This document shows, one piece after another, positions 30,296 through 41,744 of a DNA stretch of 64,000 bases. The notes under the pieces are model-generated. The model saw nothing but the letters and a program-made list of their open reading frames with translations. It had not been told where the DNA came from and made no database searches. Position numbers and translations under genes: made by a program. The DNA is from Symsagittifera roscoffensis (taxonomy: Eukaryota > Xenacoelomorpha > Acoela > Convolutidae). Numbering within the stretch: the stretch's first letter is position 1; each line of letters opens with the position of its first letter. The stretch lies in NCBI RefSeq assembly GCF_963678635.1, contig NC_087067.1, forward strand, positions 62,001-126,000, in the 5' to 3' direction.

Positions 30296-33200
30296 GAAAC
30301 GGCCCAGTTTACCTTTGGCCCACCCCCGATACCTCCTTTCTTTGCCCCTAGATCCCTATCCAGCCGTCTGCAAGCGAGAGTTGATTCGAGAGACGTTTCG
30401 AGGAGTAGCCGGACCAGACCGCCAGGGTCCGCACCGATGGAGACCGAAGAGGCGGAGTCATCCACGCCCCAGAGTTCGTTGGTATCTTCGGTAGTGGTGG
30501 TTGACAACAAGAGTATGGAGAGACCGGCAGAGACGAGTAAGACGCGATATTCGGAGAGAGTAAAAGAGTTGGACCTGGAAGATTTGGAGTGCAGAAAGGA
30601 GTTGGCAGAGGTCTTGGGGCTCAAGGATGTGTCACACGAGGACTTGAGTCGACACCACTGTGTAGATTGGTTGAAGGCCCACGAGGCACACTTCTCAAGA
30701 GCGAAGACAATGGAGTCAGCTGACTTGACTGGGATCCCTCTGAAGTCGGTGATGGGACCGATCAACTACAGACCACTCAAGCAGTTGGGAAGTCCGGGAC
30801 TCATAGTGGAGCCCCCCAGACATCGAACAAGTATAGCCCGAATCAGTTAAGCGTGGTGGAGAAGCTGCTTGAGCCGGGAGAAATGCGGCTCCCGGATGTG
30901 CCGCGTACGAGGGTTCTAAGTTAGCCGATGATCCTAGATATAGTAAGCCCTGTGGGCACTCGCAGTTGGCGAAAACATTGGCAGTATATGATCGATCAGA
31001 CCCGGGAGCGGCGATAGTGGTTACCGTGGCGGCTGTTTTGGCCGGAAACCTTGGTGTACTTGCTGCCTGATGCGGAGCTGAATCAGATGCTGACCCTGGT
31101 GGTAGCGATCAAATCGGAGATGCCTTGCGAATCGGAGTTATTGTTGTTTGCGGGAATGAACGATCACCTGCATGTGTCAGGATTACGAGAGCTCCTAAAA
31201 GGGGAGGCGCCAACGCCTAAGAAGATCTGGGAAGCCATCCAGACGTTGTTCGCTGCAAGGAACGAGGTGCAGGAGTCGGTGGCTTCCAGATTTGGACCCA
31301 GGACGAGAGTGGCATTCACAACGTTCCCGGAATACGCGAATATGCCACCAGCTTTACAGTTCGTTTATGCCATGTTGGTCTTGATAGCGGAAGGGAACGC
31401 GTTTTGCGAGTACTCATAGCTGCCCCTAATCGCGAGCTAGAGCCGACAAACTTGAGGCTTCTGAAGTCGGAGCTGGCGGCGGCATTGGCTGATGTGTCTC
31501 ATGCCTTAAGGGGATTCTTTGAGCTGGCGGATATCCTCATAGTACTGGACGAGGTCCTCTTGCTTGAGATCTCGAACCTAGCTCGGCAGTTGATTGAAGT
31601 TCAGTCCAGAAATCAGGGATGATCATCCGACAATAAACCACTTGACAGCGAGTCTATGGTTTCGACGCATGTATTGGACAATCACGAGCTCCATCAGCAA
31701 GGCGAGGGGGACCGAAACAAGGTTTCGAGGCATGGATTTGACAATCACGAGCTCCACCAGCAAGGCGGGGGGGACCGTCTGACGCAAGAGAGAGGCACGT
31801 GGCCGTTCCTGACACCAAGGCTTGAGCATACCACGGACAAGACGCGGGAGAGTGCACAACTCCTCATCAAGCAGATATGGGAGTTTATTGAGGGGCAACT
31901 GAAAGTGGCAGATAGCAGGGACATGACAGTAGGAAGATTTGTCACAGCGGCGAATGAAGTCACCGTTGGGCGTTTCTGGAGGGAACAGGCGAAGGGTGAT
32001 CTGAAGACGAGTAATGACCACGAGATCTTGAGGTTCTTGAGCCCTTGTTGGGAGAAGAAGTACATGGCTAATGTGTTCTATGCGAAAGATACCATCTTCG
32101 ACGCGTTCGTGCAGGAATTGCTGAACATGCCAATAAATCTCTTGTTGGCCCTATACTTGGTCTACCCCAGGTATCTATTCAGCATGGATCCGGCCTACAT
32201 GTTCAGTAGAGGTGTGGAAACACTACGCATTGACGGATATTTGGCACTAGTTTTCTTGAGCCACGGAGAACTGACCGCATTTCATCGATTGATGAAATAT
32301 GGAGAGCCTCTGTCGATGGCGAAGACTCATCCCAGCACGGAAGCCTATCGTACAAGTGCAAGGCCGGACTGGAGACGCTGTTGGTGGAGTACCTCTTGAT
32401 GCAGAATCGATACCTGACAGGCGAGGAGAAGAATCCTAAGACGAAGGAGGAAATGAAGGAGGTGAATGGAGGGATCGTCAGCGGATTTGGTGAGGTAGTG
32501 ACCTGCATCAATGGGCCGGTAGTGACATACGCCTTTCCTGACCCGCTTGTGGCGGCGTACCGGAACTCAGTGGCACACGTGAGCTTAATAAGTGCGCTAG
32601 ACGGAAGTGCGCTAGATGCAGACAGGAAGAATTGAGGGCACGGATAAGCGACACGGTGCTCTTCGAGAAATTGAAGGATCCCGAGCCGATGGTATTCAAA
32701 TTACGGGGACAGTTACAGTGCAGAATGGGGGGGGGGTTGAAATGTGAGGGTACCATAAAGGTCTACCCCAAATTCTGGAATTTGAATCCCCTGGCAGCGG
32801 ATAAGCAAGAGATCTTCAGAATCCCGGCATGGAAAGGAAGTTTTGAATTGGTGAAAAGAGAGCTACAGATGATACTTGAGCGAGAGGCTCTGCCCACCAC
32901 TGTCCCAGAGTTCCCAATAGTCAGAAGAATGACACTGGGAATGACTAGCCCGTTGGTGGTCCTATCCCTACACCCGAGAGCCACGGTGGAGAAGCAACAG
33001 AAGGAATTCACAGACGGTTGGGATCCCTTATTCTTTGGGTATACAGTCGCAGTTTATTTTCACACGTGCGACATCAAAATAAACTCGTGGACGACCCAAG
33101 CAAAGAGAATGAGAGGTTCGATGCCCCCGAAGTTCGAGGTTCGGGATATCTTGCGGACGCTTGATCAGGCTAAGTTGGAGAAATTGCTGCCGGTTTGGGA

Positions 33201-33603
33201 CGATGGAAGAATGATTGTGGACGAAGGGCACACAGCCTTGAAAGATGAAATGAGGTTTGCCACGAGGAAATATCGAGCACCCTACGGGCTGGAGCGACTG
33301 GAGATGAAGCAAGAGGAAAAGGAGCTAGATGCGGCAGGCTCCTTATATGTAGCCCTCACGGAATACAAGAAGCAGGACCCAGCTACAGCCTCTCCCCTAT
33401 CGGTGGGCACCCCTGGAGATAAGAGAAGCGGTCCCGTGGAAAGCAGGTTTAGAGACGTACTTGAGAGAAGGCGAGCTGAGTCAGAAGGTGAAAGTTTGGA
33501 TGACCTCTCAGTGAAGCAGGAGAGGAAATGGAGGTGGGGAATACGCCTGGGCAGAAACCAGCTGAGAAGGGTTTCACCACTCAGTAACTTTTGCAGGACT
33601 TGA
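30296..33603 (+). pseudogene. Large novel protein A of element 2 (no recognised domain)
   Basis: A run of overlapping pieces (30437-30850, 31051-31419, 31404-31622, 31656-32399, 32381-32635, 32632-33603) reads as one protein of about 1,000 residues with repeated single-base frame changes. The composition is globular (Trp, Leu, Pro and charged residues), with no signal peptide or clear membrane helix. The best-preserved part is the C-terminal 323 codons (32632-33603), ending in a Lys/Glu/Arg-rich segment. An in-frame 60-bp duplication occurs at 31,670-31,775. It follows the SGNH domain in the same orientation and may have been translated with it. I do not recognise a fold. The conserved-looking globular sequence indicates it was a real protein, possibly structural. 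Confidence 0.55.
31670..31775 (+). repeat. 60-bp tandem duplication inside protein A
   Basis: GACAATCACGAGCTCCA.CAGCAAGGCG.GGGGGACCG occurs at about 31,677 and 31,738. In one frame it repeats a ~20-residue Thr-Ile-Thr-Ser-Ser-x-Ser-Lys unit. The second unit is followed by a frame change, so the duplication may itself have disrupted protein A. Confidence 0.7.
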
Positions 33604-34110
33604 GTGGAGACGATTGGGCGAACACGGCCACACCACCCCTGACATCATCCCCTCGCAAAAACCTAGAACTACCCTTGACCAGCGAAGCCTCCAATTTGGG
33701 AATGATCCTCTTGAGTGCCAAAGAAAGTAAGAAGAGTACCTTCGAGGGCAATAAATGGATGTTCCTGAACACTATGGATGAGAAGGCGGGAGAATTCTTG
33801 AGTGAAGTTAAACAGAAAGCAGAAACCGAAGCTACACTGGAGAGTTTCAAAGAAGAATTATGGGACACGGTGGTAAAAGTCGGGGAACCTGTTTTGATGG
33901 GTACCGGACAGGACGAAAAAGCGAGAAAGGAGTTGCTGGGCAAGATGATCAAGCTGCAAGAAACTGAGCAGAAGACCAAAGATGATGAATGTAAAGACAG
34001 CTCTACTCTGAAGCCAGAAACTGACAATAAAGTAATTAAGGTTGAAAGAAAGGATAAGGTTAAGACTACAAATAAGATTTAAGATTTTAATATCCTTAAG
34101 GCTCGAGAAG
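33591..34110 (+). pseudogene. Charged linker ORF between proteins A and B (element 2)
   Basis: 163 codons, Lys/Glu/Thr-rich, predicted mostly helical or disordered, ending in a Lys/Val/Asp-rich tail at 34,082. It overlaps the end of the protein A frame by 13 nt, and the protein B frame opens about 100 bp later. It may be the C-terminal tail of A or an N-terminal extension of B. Confidence 0.4.
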
Positions 34111-36327
34111 GGGGAGGCGAGAGTTGGAAGGGTTAGACCGGGACAAAGAGGTCGAATTGGTGATGGTTGTGGCGACGCCCCCAGAAAGCGGAAAAGAGAG
34201 GTAGAAGACTTGAGTAGTCCCTCGGCGGACGCAGTCTCTGAGAAGAATCTGAGGGAGATGGCTGCCATTATTCTAGCGCGGTGGAAGACAGCGGCCTACA
34301 AGGGTGGCTCCGACCCAAGGAAGCTGGCCGAGGTGGTGAAAGAGATGGAGGCCTCGACGAGTCTGGCAACGGAAGAAGACTTCAGACCTCAGAAAGCGAG
34401 CACGAAAAAGGGGAAAGGGGTTCGACGAGTGGACAAACGTGGGAAGTAGACGTTGGCGAAAAATGGATCTCGAGCGAGCACCAGGCTATTAGCAAACAAG
34501 TGGCCAGCGACCCTCTTGAGAAGAACGCGACGAGGAATACCACTCGAACTTGGTGGGTGGCTCTGGAGACAATGAAGAAGCCAGAGGACTGTCTGAAGAA
34601 ACTCAACCATGAAATTTCCCTCAAGCGTCGCAATTGGGCTACCCAACAAAAAGCCGAGATTAACAAATTAGAACTGGGGAGCCAGGTGAAACGAACTTGG
34701 CAAAAATTACTGTGTGACTACTTCGAACAGGCGATGAGAACACCCTTGTCCGCGTTGCCATTGATGGCAAATTCTTTCGTTAGAACAACGGGACAGCTGA
34801 TGTTCGAATGGAGCTTGGTGGGAATAGAACTGGAGACGTTGCCCTCACACGACAAGTTGAAACTGGTCAGCAAGAATCTAGAGGTATATTAGATGCGGAT
34901 GCAGCATATTGCCAGGAATCATTCCGGCTTGAGTCTGACACGGAGGAAAGATGCTACTTGTTTCTTGAGCTGGATAATGTCTGTAAAGACCAACAGTACC
35001 ATCCAAGGGTGTCATCAGAGAGCAGCGGGAAGTAAAATTATGGAAAGGAGAATCTCCACAGTCATCTTTAATGTGTACCAGATTACTGGTATCGAGAAGG
35101 AGGACGACTCTAGGCAATCCCTAGAAAATCATGTGAAAATTGATGAAATACGAAGATTCTACAAAAAAAATTCGAAGAGTGGTATGATGTGCATCGTAAC
35201 TTGGCGTCGGCCGAAGATTACTCGAGACCCAACAAACGGGGAGAATACCAATATGTATCTGAAGTGATGGGTAATGCATATAACCCTTTCTTGGATTCAG
35301 AGGCCGGGAGTGCTCACAGAAATCACGAAGTGACGGAACTTTTAAAGTTTTGGACAGAGAAGATAATCGAGGTTGATTCAATGGAAAGGGAAAAATCGAG
35401 ATTAGGTTTGATTCTCGAGAAAACACTCAAGGTAATAAGCGTACCGCGCTCGAACAAGAGAGTAGAATTAAATATGGGGAATGGAAATGACATGCTGATT
35501 ACGCATTTAGGAGTGGTTTGGAAGTTGCTGAGGCCTTCCTGGTGCCCACATCCCCACGCAAGCCTAATTGAAGAAATCACGGATCGAGTGAGACTAGCGC
35601 GATGAAGGATGAAGACTTGGGAACTCTGAATGTAGTACACAAGCTGATCCTACCTCAGAGCAAGGAGTCGGGCGAGATAACGAGCAAACTAGGATCAGTA
35701 AAGAAGATGGAACCAGGTTGTTGTCGTGACCTGTCGTGTGAAAGTGGCGAGCATACTTGTGATGGACGATCGTGTGTCAGGATACAGTCATTCCAGAGAG
35801 AAGACCTACTTGCTTGGTTTGGCGACGTCACAGAAAGGGACAAAAGCGAAGTGCAGATAGTGGCTGAGTGTTACACGAACACCACTGTGAATATAGCAAC
35901 GGCGTCAAGATTCTTCTCAAGGATGTGCAGTTTACAATTACTGGAGATGCGTGAGTCGGAGCACCATTTGGTGACAGCATTGATCGTAGAGTCATGGCCG
36001 GGGGTGTTGCAAAGAACCCAGAAGCACATCAGAGGGTGGAAGGTTGGCCTTGAGGCGGAAATGGGGTTTCCCGTGAGCCAAGCCTACGGTCTGCCAGTAA
36101 ATGCGAAGTCCTTAGTGAGATCAGTAATGGCCATTCTATGTGGAAGCCACTACCCATTGCACATGGAGATGGTAGAAGTATCCAGCCAGAGGATAATAAT
36201 TAACAAAGCCTTCTCGGTACCCAAGTGCGTACGGCTGGCTCAAATGTCGCACCACTCACACAGATTGTTGAGGAAAATCCTGGGGACTGTACCAAGAGAA
36301 CAAAGGGATGACTTGAATGAAATCTGA
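34111..36327 (+). pseudogene. Large novel protein B of element 2, N-terminal and central part
   Basis: Pieces 34042-34449, 34281-34892, 34893-35267, 35189-35605 and 35602-36327 read as one protein of ~740 residues. A basic N-terminus (Arg-Lys-Arg-Lys near 34,190, possible nuclear signal) leads into an alpha-helical Lys/Glu/Trp-rich region, then a Cys-rich patch (Gly-Cys-Cys..Cys..His-Thr-Cys..Cys-Val, about 35,717-35,780) that could bind metal, and a globular C-terminal region. The first half is preserved without frameshift in the fragment at 43,329-44,354, which confirms the reading. No family recognised. Confidence 0.55.
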
Positions 36328-37244
36328 GGAGAAGAACTCTTGAGCTTTGAAGGCGAAAACACGAGTGACTTCGAAAGACAGAAAACAATCGTGAAGCCGG
36401 TTAATAGTTCACCAGCCCATGAGGAGAATGATACCATGAGAAGATGATGGAACTGGAACCTCTACTGGAAGCTTCGGGAGAGCGCAACCTACGGAGCATT
36501 GATATCACGCACGCGGAGTGTCCAAGCCACTGTCTGGCACAGACGGTGTGGTACCCGGAGCACGCGAACCTCTGCTTGATATGGGACGTTGAAGAAAATT
36601 GGTCGATCGGATTGCCCGATCATCGGCAGAAAGTGACCCTCTTGGTAGTGAGCAAAATCTTGGCGTTGCGATGGATCGAGGAGAACGTGACGAAACATCG
36701 GGAGTCGAAGACACCGACAGCGGAGTCGATATATGCTATTGACTAAAGCATGAGACTCGAGTTGTTTGAGACTGCGTGCAAGGTATTCGCCGTACCGATG
36801 GAGGTCAGGCACGTATGGAGCCGCATAAGGTTTTTCCCGTGGTTTCGAGCGACACTGACATCCTGGTTGTACATGGTGACGAAGGCACATATGAAAAAAT
36901 ATCATAAAGAGTATCGGCAATTCCAGTCAGAGATAGGACCGGAAGCCTTCAAGAGACCTTTGCTGACCCACAGAAATGCGACCACGACAAGTTGGAAAAG
37001 AGTCGGTAGGGTATCTAGAGATAATACCAAGGCGAGGGAAACAATACTGGAAGAAGACTTGGCGAAGAACGTGAGTTTGAGCCTTCATAACTCATTTTGT
37101 TTGAACAAGGAATCAAAAGTGAAGGGTTTGCCAAACCAGGCAAAAAGGTTGCAAGAGCAGAGGGAGTGGATGCGATCCTACGAACAACTAAAAGCGTGGG
37201 AAGAGATCGTAATCAGCTCCGATGGTGAGGAAGCGCTGCTATGA
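36328..37244 (+). pseudogene. C-terminal part of protein B (element 2)
   Basis: After the TGA at 36325 the coding signal continues in 36444-36746 and 36750-37244 (164 codons, ends TGA 37242). The last piece is Arg/Lys-rich with a helical C-terminus and closes the coding part of the element. It may be the end of protein B or a small separate protein; the opposite-strand frames are shadows. Confidence 0.45.
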
Positions 37245-37648
37245 CAGATCATGGTGTCAAACACATCAGGGCCTAACACCTCAAAAGCAAGAAACACGAG
37301 TGAGCAAGGAGCTCAATGAGGGATTTTTGAGTCTTGAGAGGGAAAGAAAGGGGCTCAAGTGTGAATTCGGATGAAATCTGAGGTCACGACAAAGAAATTT
37401 CAATGTGACGAAATTTTGTTATTAGTAGGCTTTATTTATTATATAAATCAAAAAACTGCATGACAATTTTCTGATTGGATAAGACAAAAGAAATTTTAAT
37501 CATTAGCTTGCAAAGCGGAAATTTAAGGTGCAGGTGTATGCAGATTTTGATTGCTGTTTAGCGACAGTGTGACAATTTTGCATGGTCGTGAATTTTGGGG
37601 TGTAGATAAAGTTAAATCTGCTGCAAACTTCTGTAAATGACCACTGTA
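37245..37648 (+). other. 3' untranslated region of element 2
   Basis: No gene. A purine-rich run GAGAGGGAAAGAAAGGGGCT lies at about 37,337-37,356; the rest is AT-rich. The sequence TGTAAATGACC at 37632 also begins the 3'UTR stretch retained at 44,780. The polypurine tract seen in that other copy (AGGGGAGTA before 44,872) is absent here because of the deletion that removed most of the 3' LTR. Confidence 0.55.
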
Positions 37649-37701
37649 AAGGGCCTATTTTTCTTTAAACCCATATGTGACTTAAGTAGGCGACTGTTAC
37701 A
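37649..37701 (+). repeat. Remnant of the 3' LTR of element 2 (about 52 bp)
   Basis: AGGGCCTATTTTTCTT..GTAGGCGACTGTTACA matches the last ~50 bp of the 5' LTR (17,317-17,366) and of the LTR at 45,784. The preceding ~840 bp of the LTR and the end of the 3'UTR are deleted. The outer end is exact and is followed by the GTGTG target duplication. Confidence 0.85.
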
Positions 37702-37706
37702 GTGTG
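37702..37706. repeat. Target-site duplication of element 2, right copy (GTGTG)
   Basis: Matches 16471-16475. The sequence then continues as ORF X of the interrupted element-1 copy (TCACCCAATATGGG). Confidence 0.8.
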
Positions 37707-40700
37707 TCACCCAATATGGGAGACGTTCAGTAGTAGCTGGGGGATTAAAAGCGTTTTCTTGAATTTGTTCTGATTTGGGAGTTGAACCTAAGTAGTCTGA
37801 TGGAATATTTGAAGTGCTTTGTTGTCAAGCAGTTGGGGGAGTGTCTTGAATAGTACTGCCTATAAGGTCTAAAGGTTTTGCTTTTGGTGACTGAGGTATA
37901 TTAAAGTGAACTCTGCGGGTTTGGAAATTTCGGTTTCGTCTTGGATGTATAACTTGTCTATTTATTTTGAGTGTGATTTAAATTTGACCTATATGTCGTA
38001 CTCTTTTAAGACTTTGTTGTAGAGGTGGGTATATGTTGTATATTGGTTCGTATTGTGGTTCGCTCAAAGGAACGTGGCAAACAACTGGTTCTAGCCGTTC
38101 GGACAATCGTGCGTGTCTTTCGTCAAAGTTATATGGATTGTCTTGAAAAAAATGCGTGTTGATGATTGGGAATTTGGAGTATTTGTTGGCGTTATTGGAG
38201 GTTCTTGGGATTTTGTCGGTCGGGACTGGTGTGTGGGTTGTTGATTAGCAATTTTGGAAAAATATCAAAGATGAATTTTTTTGAAGATATTTTATGTTTT
38301 TTTTATAATTCTTCAATGAAAAGATATGAAAATAATGTTGCTAATGCGAATTTGGTGATTTTAGTTTTTTTATATTTGCACATTGTCATTATGAGGGATG
38401 TTTAAAATGTGAAAAAAAGTTATGAAAAGTAGAAAAACATCGGTTCTACTAAAGAGATGTTAAAACATTTAGATAGATACTGAATTATCGTACCTGTGTA
38501 GGTGATCAAGGATTTCGGCAAGGTTTCTATAGGCTTGATATAGGGAATAGAAGATTAGCAAAAAGTTGCAAAAAATTGTTAGGAGGAGTGTTAAAATTTC
38601 TAAAGTATCAGCTAATAGTCTTATTAAAAAATGAACAAAGGAGAAGGTATTGTTAGAGGGTTTGAAAAAATTTGTTGAAATTTGTTAACCGTTTCAGAAA
38701 GAAGCATTGAGGAAATGATTCGTTCTATCGAAATATTTCTCATTTTTTGAGACTAAATTCGAGTGTCGTGGGTTTATTCTTTGATTTTTTGACAAGTGGC
38801 TTGGGTTTTGGCAATTTTTGTTGAGGGGAAATTTTATCGTCTCGGAAAGGTTTTCTTTTGTTTTTAATTATTGGATGATTGAGGGTATCTAAGAGATAGT
38901 TATACTTAAAGCTAAATGATCATGTTCATTTCGCGCTTTAGGTTAATTTTTGATATCTTGCTTAGGGGGTTTTTGCTTAGGGGGTTTTTGATATCTAAGC
39001 TGGGAAAATATTGTTGACTTTTTTTCCGCTTGATAGGGGAGGGTTGTAATAATGAGAGTTTGTGTATATTAGTTGTCAAAATTTAGCGGTTTGCTTACTT
39101 TTGACCTGAAGGTTTTGAAGTTATAGTTTTACATACGCTGGAAAGTTATTGTTTGTCGGCCAAAAGAAATCGTGTTTTTAAGAGGTAAAAGTAATAATTA
39201 AAATTAAAGTGGTTTTTGAAATTCAACTTTCTTTATTATTTTCGATTGTGGACTGATTCTTCTTTAATCATTTCGTGACTGATTTCAAAATCACGATGAT
39301 TGTCTATTATTCAGATTTATTTTTTGATCTTGTGGTATTTTTTTTCTATTAAGTTTCTGTTTTTCTTTCTGTTTGAGGTGTTTTGTTATCTAATTTGGGG
39401 GGTATTTGGTAATTTGATTCTTCTCTATGTTTTTGTTGGAGTGGTTTTGAATTGGATTTTATATCAGTGTTTTGATTTTGTGTGGAATTGGAATTATCTT
39501 GATTATGTTTCAGTCCTGTAAAAGAGTATAATTGAGTTAATTCACAAAGAGCGTACTATTTTGGATAACAAGGTGGAAGATTGTTTCATTGTTGAACAAT
39601 TTCTTTTTTGTTCGAATCAGTAAACTGGTATGTTACATCTGTGGGTTTATCAATTATTTGATATGGTCATTTTCGGATTGGTTGTAATTCTTTGGAAATA
39701 CATTTTTGTGTAGTAAAATTTGGAAAGAAAACGTATGTTCCTATTTTTAAGTCTGTAGCTGATATGAATCGAGAATTTGTTGTGAATTTATATTTTGTCT
39801 TTGTAACAATTTTTTTGTTATTTTTGATAAATTTCATTGTGTTCTTTATCTCTGTTTAAATTCCCTTCGATATGTGTACCGGAAGCTAATTTTAAGTTTG
39901 TGGGTGATGAAAGTGGTCTTCATCTTGGGTATGTAGTGGTAGATTATAACACATTGAGTTTTTATTTGGTTGACAAAAACCTTGTCAATTTTTTTAAGTG
40001 TTTGCTGTGAACATTATCGTTTTTCGTGGTTTTTGATTGAAAACCATTTCGTTTATGGCATTCCTAAACTTTTTGTTATTTGTGAATTACAAGATAAGAG
40101 GAAAAGTTTTACATCTGTTGACCATTCAGTTTATCGTGTTTCACTTCCATTAATGATACATCTGAGATAATCCTGTAATAAACGGTTCATACCTTCGACT
40201 AGTCCATTAGTCCAAGGTGAATGAGATGTACGTGGCTTATGTTTAAAATTATTTAGGCGGCTTAGTGTGATATTTTCATTGTTAATAAATTCAGTGCCAC
40301 TGTCTGTAACAAGGATTTCAGGTAGTCCGAACTTTGCTATCTAGTGTTCATAAAGTGTTGTATATGCATACTAGGCATTAGAATGAGGTACTGGGCTACA
40401 TAAAATGTATACGCGTCAATTATGACCATTATTAATGAATTCCCTTCTGAGGCTGGTGATATTGGTCCTTTTGTATTGAATGAAATCCTGTGATTGAAAT
40501 AGAGAATTTGTATTTTAAAATCTTGTTTTTCTGCAATTTTTTTTGGTGTGGATAGTGTTTACTTAATTGGCATGTTAAGCAATCGTTGCATAATACCTTA
40601 ATCAAAATTAGGGCATTTGGAAAATAAAAATTTTGAATAAGAATTGAGTATGTTTTTTCTGATCCTCAGTGTCTTTTATTGTGTAGAATATTGTGAAGTA

Positions 40701-41066
40701 TGGAGAGCTTCTACCGTCATACTTAAAGGTAGACAAGGTACTTTGAGAACAGGTGTTTGGTATTCTAAAATATCTGTATTCTCATTTATCCAAATTTTAT
40801 TATTATTTTTTTTAATATCTAAGAAGTGTCTTGTTTCCTAGAATCGTGATGTCAATTTTATTTGATTTTGTTTTATATTTGTGCCAAAATTTTAGTTGTC
40901 TAAATCCTGGGTCAGGATTTGATGTTTCTTGTAAAAATTCTAGTGTAATTGTGTTCTGTAGTTGGTAGAAAAATGTTATCAATTTCTATTTTTGATAAGG
41001 TTACTGTGTCAAGTGTGTCATGAAGGTAAAAAAATTGATTTATCTCGTGTTTTGAATCACTGTTCA
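37707..41066 (-). pseudogene. Degenerate element-1 unit A: ORF X to RNase H/integrase linker
   Basis: Collinear with 3,690-7,150 of element 1. It contains ORF X (start ATG at 38389 with the same membrane helix), the small hydrophobic ORF region (about 38,470-38,720), the AT-rich spacer, pol tail and integrase C-terminal domain (about 39,500-39,850), integrase core remnants (about 39,990-40,440), and the linker downstream of RNase H (about 40,700-41,060). Many stops and indels are present. This is the right half of the copy whose left half is at 16,085-16,475. Plus-strand frames such as 38,166-38,405 are shadows. Confidence 0.75.
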
Positions 41067-41500
41067 ACATCACGAGCCCAAAGTGTGCATTCTCTGCATT
41101 GTGAGCGGAATCGGCAACAGGCCAAAATCAGTTTTGTCGCGGAATCCGCAACATTGCTACTTTTCTTTGATCTTCCATGCTGTTTTGGATTCCACAAACA
41201 AATACCTTAATCATTGGAGCGCTGAAAATCGCTCCACAAAAAAGCGAATTTGCAAAATCCGCAACAATATTTATAAAATCCAGCACCGTTTGTGGAATCC
41301 ACAAACAATTGATAAAACATTTGTATCGTTAAATTGAGCTGTTGCGTAATCGGCAACTGTAATTGGAATCCGCAACTGTAATTGGAATCCGCAAATGGCA
41401 AGTGGAATCCGCTTTTTGTTTGCGGATTCCAATTATATATATGTTTATATGTGGTAACGTTTTATCTTTTATCTTTTACTTACTACAGGTGGTCACCAAC
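41067..41500. repeat. GGAATCCGC-type repeat block, copy 1
   Basis: Contains many GGAATCCGCAA / TTGCGGATTCC motifs in both orientations, with tandem GTGGAATCCGCAA-type units near 41,370-41,430. Related blocks lie at 49,262-49,417 and 53,105-53,545, always joined to the end of the pol-derived unit at the same point. The plus-strand frames crossing it (40,962-41,337) have no support as genes. Confidence 0.7.
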
Positions 41501-41524
41501 AACGGTTCACCAACAATACATGAA

Positions 41525-41740
41525 ATCTACCAGTCTCAATTCGATCTCAACTTCGATCTGACCATTTCGTCACCAACTTCGATCCCAATTCCTTTAACCC
41601 TCTTTGATCCAAATTCCTGTAACCCAGTCTCGATCCCGATTCTTATGCCAAACTTCGATTCCGATTCCTGTAACCCAACTTCAATCCCAATTACTGCCAT
41701 CAATCTCAATTCCTGCAAAAGGAACAAATTGAACAAACTT
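41525..41740. repeat. 26-bp minisatellite, copy 1
   Basis: Diverged units of the type CGATCCCAATTCCTGTAACC repeat with ~26-bp spacing. They produce a repetitive open frame on either strand (for example minus 41,536-41,736) that is not a gene. The same array is found at 42,390-42,480, 49,498-49,590 and 53,590-53,800. Confidence 0.75.
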
Positions 41741-41744
41741 ATGA

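Noticed and set aside
38166-38405. Plus-strand ORFs in units A-D (for example 38,166, 39,300, 47,432, 48,903, 52,746)
   Set aside because: Antisense to recognisable ORF X and pol remnants, which explain the sequence better.
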